Positions 54,735 to 64,000 of a stretch of DNA of 64,000 bases are shown here, piece by piece. Source of the DNA: Notospermus geniculatus (Eukaryota; Nemertea; Pilidiophora; Heteronemertea; Lineidae); NCBI GenBank assembly GCA_002633025.1, contig NMRB01000046.1, positions 509,854 to 573,853 of the forward strand, written 5' to 3'. Within the stretch, counting starts at the first letter, position 1. Each line of letters opens with the position of its first letter. The position numbers and the translations under genes were made by a program. Below the pieces are notes generated by a model that was not told the origin of the DNA, made no database searches, and saw only the letters and a program-made list of their open reading frames with translations.

Positions 54735-54917
54735 ATGTCTGAATTTGGCAATGAATCGATCGGTGAAGTGATCTGAGACAGCTTACTGGACAGCATCAAC
54801 TTATTGGAGTTGAATATCAGGCTGAAAACTAAGCAGGAATTGTGTATCCGTATGGTAGACGAGGTCGAGAAATCCCAACTGACATTATGTGGTCGTCGCC
54901 ATGATGAGGTCACATGA
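54735..54917 (+). pseudogene. Candidate coiled-coil reading frame with one internal TGA
   Basis: From ATG (CAAAATGTC context) the frame reads MSEFGNESIGEVI, then TGA at codon 14, then DSLLDSINLLELNIRLKTKQ and ELCIRMVDEVEKSQLTL to a TGA at codon 61. Heptad-like leucines and charged residues look protein-like, and a promoter-like cluster lies 40 bp upstream. It could be a first exon with a sequence error, a decayed gene, or chance. No family is recognised. Confidence 0.25.
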
Positions 54918-56554
54918 TCACTTCTCTTGCCCAATCAGCAGCCGGAATGTGATTTTCGAATGGGAGGAATCGGCGGATGGGAATGATTGACTAGCTCTGT
55001 CCCTGATTAGCCAATCAGCATCCAGACCAGGATCTTGGTCTGCTCGTAACAGAAAAAGTGGCGTTATGACCCAGACGCTTGTTCGATCCCCAGATTCGAA
55101 ACAGCGGCTGGGTGACCGAGACTACAACTTGAAACGAAGAAGACTGATCAATCGGCCATCTTCGTGTTCGTTCGGAAATCTCCGTAGAATGCGGTGATGG
55201 CGCCGCCGACGCCAATCTTTGGGAGCAGTGTCGTCTGCTCTACTCAATTTTTACACCTCCATAAATGTGTTTGTCACGGTGCTCGAACCGCCAAAAACGT
55301 GTCCTGTTGAACAAATAGGAAACAACAGGCCCTAATTTGAACAAGGTTCTGATTTGTACTCGAAACCATGTCGTCGTTGTGATCGTCGTTGATTCACCAT
55401 TTCTATTCCTGCCGAAACTTGGCCAGGAGGTCACGACTGACAGTGTTGTCGGACAGGTGACTAACGCCTGCCACCTTATTTGTCTCAGGTGAACGTCAAC
55501 CCTTAACTAGCTGGGGATACGCGGAGTGACGGGTGGAGGGATGGAGGGACAAAACAATCAATGCATTCTACACCATCCATCCTGATAAAAACGCGATGCA
55601 TTTTTCAAATACACAGCATCAGCGCCGACCATACCTATTTTTTATGAGCAACACTTTTTGTGATTGCCCATAGGGACAGTTTTTGACCCTTAAAAGCCAA
55701 TCCAATTCGCCTCCCTCACAACTCACTCATAGACTCTCTTACTCATACGAGACCTCTGCTTCATTAATTACACTTTTTCCTGCTAGCCACCGGGTACATT
55801 TCACGGTGACTTAACACTCCTTTCTTCCACCGTGAAAGGGCGAATCAGGGAATGAATAGCAGAGTCACAAAGACTAGAAACGTCAGATGAGGACGCTATC
55901 TTATAAAATGTGAGTCAGAGCTGGGAAAACAAACCAAGGACTAGGACACAAGTTGCGAGGGAATGTACTAAGGTTATTGCGATATCGAGATGACGGAAAG
56001 AATGAGGACTTTATTGGAATGACACTAAGAATGGTGTGAGTCACTGGAAGAAAAGGGACCCAGTGTTCAATACTGATAGGGTCGGCAGGTGCAGAATATG
56101 AGACAAAACCTATCGGGTTATCGAGGATGTGGCACACGCCGGAACGATTTTGTTGCATGAGGCGATGTGCGTTTTTTCACCAGTTGAACAGGACGCGAAT
56201 CGACTCATGTTGTCGGCGTCGCTCGATCGGCCAACGCAACTAAATCTGCCGACATTTTTTTCGATTTGGCATAGCTGGGGAACCAACATCGCCTATATTA
56301 TATGTCAATTTCATGCATGCAGCACATCAATCCTAGTGACTTGTAGCGTTGACTTGTAGGCCGATGTCTTGCCTTTTATCACGCCGCCGGCCGGCCGATG
56401 TAGCTGCGAACGCTTGTTCGGCCGGTGAATGGCCGATTGAGGATCCTTGCCAAACTCGTACATTGCAGTCACGCTTCTGTCCCAGTTTCGCTTTCTTTTC
56501 GATTACGGTAGATGCCTTGTCGCTGCATCGATTACTTCATGGACATGCATGTCT

Positions 56555-56626
56555 GGCTCGTTGGTCTAGTGGCATGATTCTCGCTTAGGGTGCGAGAGGT
56601 CCCGGGTTCGACTCCCGGACGAGCCC
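56555..56626 (+). tRNA. tRNA-Pro (anticodon AGG)
   Basis: A complete 72-nt cloverleaf. The acceptor stem is GGCTCGT/ACGAGCC with discriminator C. The anticodon stem is CTCGC/GCGAG around loop TTAGGGT, anticodon AGG at 56587-56589. The T stem CCGGG/CCCGG closes on TTCGACT. The A box (TGGTCTAGTGG) and B box (GGTTCGACTCC, 56605-56615) are intact. There is no intron and no encoded CCA, as expected of a eukaryotic nuclear tRNA gene. It delivers proline at CCU/CCC codons after A34 is deaminated. A T run follows 10 bases downstream. Confidence 0.97.
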
Positions 56627-56636
56627 GCGGGTGACA

Positions 56637-56643
56637 TTTTTTT
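56637..56643 (+). terminator. RNA polymerase III terminator of tRNA-Pro
   Basis: Seven consecutive T residues begin 11 nt after the tRNA 3' end, a standard Pol III stop signal. Confidence 0.9.
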
Positions 56644-57487
56644 CCTTTTCAGTGGTTCCACCTCATCTTTGGTATCTCCTCTTCAATTTCCTGCGTCTGT
56701 TCGCGAATTTGTGGTCGCTTTACTTTCAAAACAAAACATTTTTCTTGGACCGTGAAATTAGCTCAAGTCCTGGCATGGACCCCTCCTTTTGTTCACGATG
56801 CCTGAAGCTGCGACCCTGACCCTTGGCCTCCATTCCAACAGGGGGTCCGGATGGAAAGTGGTGAATTGAGGGTCTCCCTCTGTCCGCCACAAAAGATATG
56901 GCCGATTCCATTAAACAATTAATTTGTAAACAATTATAGCTGAGAGTGAAAAAGAAATCTGGCCTAGCTTAGCTGCAGAACATTGCCAAGGGCCTCATCC
57001 CATTCAAGACAGACTTGGGGGGTGTTTCCGACCTTCAGAGCCGAATTATTCCCTGCAGAAATCAAACCCACCTGATTTCTGGTCACGTGACCACATACCA
57101 ACCAATCTTCTCGTATCTTCGCGTGAAACAACGCGAGAATAATGATGATACATAATACAAAAATCTATAAATCTGCCTCTGCATTACGCATAATTCCGCG
57201 AATTTACGGACGGGCAGATTCTAATTATACACGATAATATACCTTGATCATGTCTATTTCATGAACATCCATATCGTCTGCGTTCATCCCAGTGCAACAT
57301 ACGCGATGCTGCTTTCGCTCGCTCTGTAGGACATTGCGTGCCCCGAACTATTTTTCACGGTTAGGTTCACCGACTAATTACTGCGCCATGAGCGGAAGTA
57401 GTACCCTCAAGCGAAAGAATACGTTATTAGTCCGCACACTGCCACTTGGCAGCAGAATAATCGACAGAGTCGACGTGACATAGTGAG

Positions 57488-57581
57488 TGTGACGTGGTGT
57501 TAGGCCTCAAAACGTGACATGGTGTGACGTGGTGTTAGGCCTCACCACGTGACATGGTGTGACGTGGTGTTAGGCCTTACT
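57488..57581 (+). repeat. 35-bp minisatellite, 2.7 units, with CACGTGAC
   Basis: The unit holds GTGTGACGTGGTGTTAGGCC and CACGTGACATG (AACGTGACATG in the first). It carries E-box and CRE-like half sites, but may simply be repeat sequence. Confidence 0.75.
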
Positions 57582-58889
57582 AGGCCTCAGACCAATTTGT
57601 GTTAGGCCTGGCCATGCCAGGACTTGGATCACTGAGCTGTTCGGCCGTAACGGTGCTAGAACTTTGACCACTTGGGTAATGCACCGTCTCTCACCCTCAG
57701 ATATAACATTCCTTTTGAATGCGAATATGGAGAATCACGCAAGCCGTCAAGGTGAAGGTCACGTAACCTTTGATGACCAGATACCGATGGTTAACCAAAC
57801 ATATCACGTGACAATGAATCGTCATGTTTACATAATTCGCCCTTTGCTTGCATCGCCTGCAGACCAACTTTGCTGAGTCATCGTGAAATCTCCTGCTTTA
57901 GGAGGAGTGAAAATCCCCTCCTCAGCATCAAGTGAACCAAAGGGGTATTAGTTTGATAACCATCTTAGTCAAAAGTATAATCGGCAATGGGAACGAGGTT
58001 GGAACCACTTGTGCTTGTTGGCAAATTGAGGTGGAGGGTACCCGCTGTCTTGTGACGCGACTTCGGTTAAAATGCGGTATATGAAACAAAAATAAAAGCG
58101 TCTCAGACACATTGAAAACACAGTGTTGTTTACTGCTCTACAGGAGGCAACCAGAGTGCCCCAACTCAAGACTCGGTTACCGATTTCCTAGGCTAGTTCC
58201 TGTCATTGCCGCTCCACTCCGCGGCGCTACTGTGGAGTGAGCGCCGCGAGAGTGCAGCGGCAAGGACGGAAACCAGTCTACCGATTTCCAAGCCCCCTTC
58301 ACAGAAGACGGCTTCTCCAACCGTACTCCCATTGAAACATTTTACGCTCTCGAGTAGGCGTCCAAATTGGAATGTTTCTCAAGTTGCTACACAAACTTGT
58401 CCATTTCCTTCCTCGATGCAAATAATTCATCAGAAGCATCATCCCCGTGGCATCCTCCTCATCTTCACGGTGAGTCACGGGTTGCATTCCTTCATGTCCT
58501 CTAACAGAGTTTGTCGCCCTTCTATCCCCGCCCCAGGCGCATTCCTTGACGCATCAAATCGACGAATTAGGCTTAAGTCTGAGCAACACGAAGTTCTGGT
58601 TCTTCTCTCACGCCTGTACGGCTGAGCCAGGGAATCTCGTAATCTTCTACGAATGGGAAAGTTTTTCCCGGGGGCTGTGTGGGCTTGCCACAAGGAAAGG
58701 CCAAAACTACCCGGAGGGTCCACCACTGCCTACGAACGGAGCCTGTTAGGATGTAGCCGCATCTTCTGCGATCAAGGCGTCAAAAGGCCAATTGGTAAAG
58801 AAGACAAGCTGGCAAAATAACAAATCCGCCCGACATCCCTTCTGCTGCGGGCATCAATTGTAAAGTTCTCGCGGTATTGTGTTGCAGTA

Positions 58890-59055
58890 GTTTTTCCATC
58901 ATCAGGGCCGAAACCAAAGTGTTATTGCCCTGGTAAGTATGGAAGAGGCTATCTCAACTACTCGTGTTGCTCACTTGGATGGGGTCTTTTACTTGCCCTT
59001 TCAAAGGCACAAGGTACAAGGCACCACGGCTTACTGTCCTTGCGACGGGCCATCT
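58890..59055 (-). mobile_element. SINE family A body
   Basis: It contains ATCAGGGCCGAAACC, GGAAGAGGCTATCTCAACTA, TTACTTGCCCTTTCAAAGGC and TTACTGTCCTTGCGACGG. The head is absent. Confidence 0.75.
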
Positions 59056-59059
59056 GCAG

Positions 59060-61880
59060 ATGCCCAAAGGCATAGCGGTCAAAATCCTGAAGGAGTCGGA
59101 CAAGAAACCAAAAAACGGCACCCCATCCCTCCTGCAGCCGGCATCAATCGTACAAATTCAATTCGGAATCAGATTTGCTGCCATCAATTGACATTGGATG
59201 GAATATCAAGTGGTGGAAGATCGGTGAGGGATACAAGTGCCTTCACCGATAACTACATCAATGGGTGCATGCAGCTGATGCAACCTCGCCTCTCACGGCT
59301 CCAGTGTCGGCGCTGAGCTCAGTCGAGAGCGCTCCGTACCATTCCTATTTTCATTCCCTGACTGTGGCAGGTCGAAATCGCCGAACCGCCGAACTTGGTA
59401 CGCCGAACTGTGTACCCCAACTGTAACCCTGACTGAGGGAAAAACCTGAAGATGAAGACAGACGAGAGATGTTGCAAAACTTCAACACTACCTTGGGTCC
59501 TAGTCCGAACTTGATGCGACGAACTGTACCCCAACAGCTGTAACCCTGACTTAAGGGTGAGGACAGACACTTGACGGGGGGTTCCAAAACTTCAATACCG
59601 CCTCGCGTCCTACTCCGACCTGGACACTTGGGGACGGAATTGGTGGCACTCTGTAGGCAATCCTTCGAAGATGCGCGCACTTATCGACAGTCTGTAAAAT
59701 CTCGCGAGCGAAGTCTCGAAAGCGAAACGACTGGGTACCGGAGACGCCCCGGTCCTCTTCGCTCCCCACCAGTCTGTAGGAAGTAACTCTACACGAGTTG
59801 GTGTACGCTTCCTAGGCTTCAAGGTTGATCCTAGACCTCGACGTAACAACAAGAGAGTCAAATCCCTCAAACATGCCCAGGAGTGCTCGAACTCGGGCCA
59901 GGATACCTACCTGCCCGCGCCTACCGTACTTGTTCAACGATGCGCTCTCTGTTCCGAATAGTTTGATCGGTTCGAGTGGCTGGGAAGGAGATGAAGAGGT
60001 GACCGAACCGCAAAGAAGCTTGAGAACTCACAGACTGAATGCTATTTGGAAAAGGCTATGAATTGGAGATTTGGAATAGCCTATAAGGAGATGAATGGCA
60101 AGGGTTTTTCTGCATCAAGTCGCACGCAATTCCTGCGCGAGCGGAATAGAGAAAGGCCGCGTAATGAGATATGGATTTGGATATGTGATGTCGGATCGGG
60201 GGCTTTGAAGTACCGTGATCAGTCCTCGCTGAGAAAGTAATCAAATACACATTAACCCTTGGGAAGTTCGTCAAGGAAATGAAAATATGGATGTATTGGG
60301 AATGTTCAGAGAGTAGTAAGGGACGCTGTACTCCATCGATGGAGGGAGACAGATCCTTGTCGGACGCCAGGAGTCATCCTGGAGAACATCAGAACCTACT
60401 AGCGCTATCTCCACAGCAGAGCCAAAGGAATAGTTTTGACGACCGGAAGAAGTCAAGCTGGACAAACGCAGGAGAGTTGCTCCTACGCGGTACAGCGCGG
60501 TGATTTCGGGAGTGACGTGAAGAGGTCCCGATATACCCACTGATATCCTCAGGATACCACGATACAGCGTCCACCAGACTTGGGCCGTCGCGAGTGTAGG
60601 TGATGACCGGTCGAACCTGCCTAGTATACCAAGAACAAAATTTCCCAGCTTCGAAACTACCACAAGGGAGGGGGAGAGGGCGACCCACGATTAGAACCTG
60701 AGTTGTCGACGACGAAGTGTGGATCAGCTCGAGGTAAAGGGATGATGCCAGGCATTCAGAACCATTCAGTCCGGACACGCCGCTTAACAAACAGAGAGTC
60801 GCCCGGAGAATTCGGCGTCTGGGTCCTCTCCTCCTCAGATCGCTGATAACATCACAATCGGTGTTTGGTGTATGAAATCGGGAGCTGGACTCCCAAGTTT
60901 GGGACCCCGGCAGAGAAGCTACAATCTTGTTGGTGATTGTCGAACTGGAGAAAAGATGACGTTTGTTCATCGTCCATTTTGTCTCGAGCCGTCCCGGAGC
61001 GTTGGTGTCGATGGTGTAGAGTCTAAGTCCACCAGTTGCGCCAACCATTGTCACACGCTCAGCTGCGGGATAGGCGCAGTTGGGGCCGAAATAGACGACC
61101 AAAGAGCGCCAGAAATGCTGCAGAATGCGTTGATCTCCCATGGCCCAGTGGATGCCTTCTTGACAAATAAAGGCGTACTGTCACTTCGCCCTCCGACTAC
61201 GTGAACGAGGGTATAGGATGATTGGAACGCTTGTCGGGGCAAGATGAGTGGAGGCGTTCACCTGCTAAACCATTGCACTCCTTCCTACACAACCAAAGAG
61301 ATGAAAAGCACAAAAATTGACACACAATATATGATAAATAAAAAGGCAATTTCCAGAGTGTTTGCGAATTTTCGACCCCAACCGGGGTCTTCTTCAGGCT
61401 GGAACTTTACAATCCGAAACTCTAGAACAGACTGAGCTGAAACCCAAATGTAGACATGAAGTATCCCATCCAAACAGGACGTGACAGCAATTAAGGAAAG
61501 AAAAGAGTACAAGCCCCAAAAGGTGGTTGCTCAACCTAACAGAAAAGTAATTAGTGAATGTAAGGCTTGACTAGGCTGAAGGGAAAATATAGCTTGGAGG
61601 GATTAAACTAACAGTATAATTATACTAACAGTACAATACCCCCAAGACCATAGTAAGAGTAATTTATATTAAACAAATGTATGAGGAAGTGATAACAAAT
61701 TAGGCCTAGAAAATAAATGAAGGGCAAGATAAATACGAAATGAAGGGGCAACAGTAAAGGAAGGGAGCCTATAGGTGAACAGCACCTACAAAACCTGACC
61801 AACGAAAAATTAGAAACAGACCATCATGGACGAAGACATAGGCCTAAAAAGAGGAACCCTGTCCTCCCAAGGAAAAGGGT
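59060..61880. other. Unassigned sequence with long but unsupported frames
   Basis: A 250-codon minus frame (61141-60389) overlaps plus frames and has no motif. GACCCCAACCGGGGTC (61374-61389) is a near-perfect hairpin followed by TTCTTCAGGC. A decayed retroelement is possible but not shown. Confidence 0.4.
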
Positions 61881-61883
61881 CTA

Positions 61884-62236
61884 CTAAAGGGAAAAGAGGG
61901 GTTTCCTACACAACGGCAGGCCTACATCCCCTTCGGTCCCTGTCTCAGGCAGCGGATCCCCCAGCAGCGCCAAGGGAAAGATATCGTTACTTGTAGAAGG
62001 TGATCTCTCACGTTCCTGTACATAGGAGCTCGCCAATTTGGCAAGGCCGAGCCCGATGGAACGTGCTTCCTTTGATGTACATGAGACAGTAACAGTGGCC
62101 ATTAGCATCAGGTTCAAGATGGCCGCCAGGAGGAACAGAGGCAGAAATCTATACCTTCGTGTCAGGAAGAGTTGGCGAGATTGCCAGTGCATTTTAGTAT
62201 GGTGGTGTATGTCGGTGTGTTGATCTTTATGACAAT
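61884..62236 (-). CDS. Candidate small membrane protein or first coding exon
   Basis: After an acceptor-like TTTTCATTCCAG (ends 62237) the ATG at 62192 (ACTAAAATGC) opens 102 codons. A basic stretch (LFLTRRYRF) precedes a hydrophobic segment LPLFLLAAILNLMLMATVTV, the layout of a signal anchor. Possible donors occur at ACAA|GTAACG. The opposite strand has AAGATGGCCGCC at the same place, so the hydrophobic run could be a by-product. No family recognised. Confidence 0.3.
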
Positions 62237-62239
62237 GTT

Positions 62240-64000
62240 TGGCTGGAATGAAAACGGGAGTCAAATCCAGTCGTTTTTTCAGCAACTTGAGTACATTTCA
62301 AACACTTTTCTTCTGTGTTTGTAAGGGAAGATGTGGCAAGTTGGGGTGAAATGGACGACAACGTGAAACTCGAGCCTGATACGTGAACCTGTCTGGACGA
62401 CTAGAGAGGAAATAACCGCCATGTTCTGTTGGAAATACACGACAAAATCCTTCCAACTTAATTTGAAACCGACAACTATGAATCATCCGAAATTCGCAAC
62501 TGTTGCTTTTTCGATATTTTGTATATTTGATTTTTATCTTTTATGTCCTTTTTTCCGAAGGGGGCATCCCAAGTCCCTTGTCGCGCTCAAATGACAAAAA
62601 TACACCGGCTTTACAATCATTATCAGTACATTAGTGTCAGGTGACGCAAAGCAGTCGATCACACGACATGATGCCGTAAAGCAGAGCGGACCATGACTCA
62701 GCGTTTCTCATCTGTTGCGTTGTAAAATACACCTTTTTTCGGTTTTAACAATTTGAATGGGTTTTTTTCAAGGATACGAGTTAACCGCGTGTTCATGCGG
62801 GTTCACAGAGTTCACACACTGGAGTGAGATTGATATGCTTGCGCAAAAGTACTAGTAACTCCACCAGGTGTCGCTGGGGTTCGTCAACCAGTCTTGATTG
62901 CGAAGTCGTACCGTGCGGAATCGTGGAGCAACACGGTGGAACAAAATGGCTGCTGCGCAAGACTACGTCTGGGGTTCCCACTGCAGCTCATTTTTTTCTA
63001 CACTTCTTCCCGAGCCATCCAGCCTGTGCTGAAATAGCACCAGCGACATCTATTGGTGCCTAGAAGTGCTGCCCAAGAACGACAGAGTGTCCAACCGACC
63101 TTGGCGTGAGGATGTTTCCCGCCCACGGCCACAGATCAGAGACGACATTATTGATGGCACGCGAGGTATTCTGTCTGCGTATGTTTTCGGGGACGGAATT
63201 CCACAGGTGGTTAGACATGCTCCTTGGCGTGACTGACATGCAACAAGGTCATTGGAGCCGAATGAAGAGCCATTGGATTCAGTTAGGCACTGGACTCGAC
63301 AGTTATTTCAAAGTTAGGCTCCTGATCAATCGGAAACAGACCCGAGACCGAGCTTAACATGACGTTACGGATTGACGTCAGTCCAGCCAAAACTGAAGTC
63401 TCGCAAGACTTCCCGTTGCCATCTGATTTGATTGGGAACGACAGAGTCACGTGATCCACCAGGTGATGTAAAACTGCAACGCGTAACGTCACACTGACCA
63501 ATCAAAACACTTGATTTTAGTACTGCGGTGACAGATTAACATACCGTAATTGAGACGACGTCTGCGAGAAGCCAGCAAGGCCTCTGCCCCTGATTTGAAT
63601 CTAGAAAGAGTCGCGGGGCACCCTAGACAGGGAAAATGCAGGGGTTTCAGCACAAAATTATCCAAAGTGCTAGGGGCCTCCTTACAATTATGTGATTTCG
63701 ACGGAAAATCCACTGCGAAAGCATCCTTCCAGAGTGACATCGATTTGACACGTTTTCCAATCTTGGAACGGCTCATAATGAAAATGATCCGCTGCACCTT
63801 CGTCGCTTTCAGAACAACCTGTAATGCGATTCTTCGCATCCATTTATAGGCGAATGCGCCGCTTTGATATACGCTTCTGTCGCAAACTGCATTAGCGCGG
63901 TAACTCAGGTGCCGAAGTGGCGCCAGAGGCAAGAAACCACCAGCTCATTCCCGCCCATTATGCAAACACAGCCAAGCAGCCACTCACCTGCTGCGATTAT
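62240..64000. other. Unassigned right edge
   Basis: Frames at 63106-63357 (plus), 63932-63489 (minus) and 63550-63849 (plus) overlap and conflict. None has a recognisable domain, and the longest begin on non-ATG codons. Confidence 0.4.

Larger units (their letters stand above)
48600..57480. other. Less repetitive, motif-rich intergenic sequence
   Basis: Apart from listed items I see no domain-bearing exon. AAGATGGC or its complement recurs (47478, 47867, 48355, 51053, 51187, 51979, 54684, 62117), more than in the left half. A C run with an N is at 52083-52099. Confidence 0.45.

Noticed and set aside
54602-54934. 110-codon minus ORF
   Set aside because: Shadow of the plus-strand frame at 54735, and shows no motif.
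60389-61141. 250-codon minus-strand ORF, the longest in the window
   Set aside because: No domain or motif, overlapping frames on the other strand, and a length that one or so chance ORF can reach in 128 kb of six-frame sequence with moderate GC.
61374-61400. Penelope-like or other retroelement end suggested by GACCCC...GGGGTC then TTCTTCAGGC
   Set aside because: No reverse transcriptase or GIY-YIG motif anywhere nearby; too little to name a class.
63489-63932. 147-codon minus ORF at the right edge
   Set aside because: It starts on a non-ATG codon and conflicts with an equally open plus frame.

Overview
This is a nuclear window from a repeat-rich animal genome. Short exons with GT-AG junctions, multi-kilobase introns, one eukaryotic Pol III tRNA gene, tRNA-derived SINEs, dozens of small terminal-inverted-repeat elements and the absence of operons all point that way. 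The BTB-BACK-TLDc gene, the density of GGCCTA and ACATGTA words and the transposon mix suggest a marine invertebrate. I cannot fix the phylum from sequence alone.

Layout. 1-21.2 kb: no gene recognised; SINEs, fold-back elements, minisatellites, an approx. 150-bp tandem array (7.2-7.8 kb) and a CCAAT-rich triplicate (8.9-9.0 kb). 21.9-38.8 kb, minus strand: the one confident protein gene, nine coding exons that join in frame to 489 residues with BTB, BACK and TLDc domains. Its 10-kb intron 1 holds many mobile elements, minisatellites and an isolated plus-strand UvrD-helicase-like peptide. 38.8-44.2 kb: probable 5' side of that gene, with a plausible minus-strand first exon near 44.15-44.21 kb and an 11 x 51-bp minisatellite at 42.2-42.7 kb. 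44.2-58 kb: less repetitive, with promoter-like motifs (paired E2F palindromes, CCAAT duplication, E-box palindromes, AAGATGGC words), two weak coding candidates and a clean tRNA-Pro(AGG) gene at 56.56 kb. 58-64 kb: one SINE, a weak membrane-protein candidate and otherwise unassigned sequence with chance-length ORFs.

How the genes work together. BTB-BACK proteins usually bind CUL3, and TLDc domains are linked to oxidative-stress protection and V-ATPase binding. The main gene is therefore inferred to be a CUL3 adaptor carrying a TLDc module. The tRNA gene is independent. Nothing else in the window can be placed in a pathway.

The mobile elements give the best structural data. Several insertions can be dated and bounded because an uninterrupted paralogous copy of the target lies elsewhere in the window. 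Four single N characters, one exactly at the start of a duplicated segment, suggest contig joins and possibly uncollapsed haplotypes.
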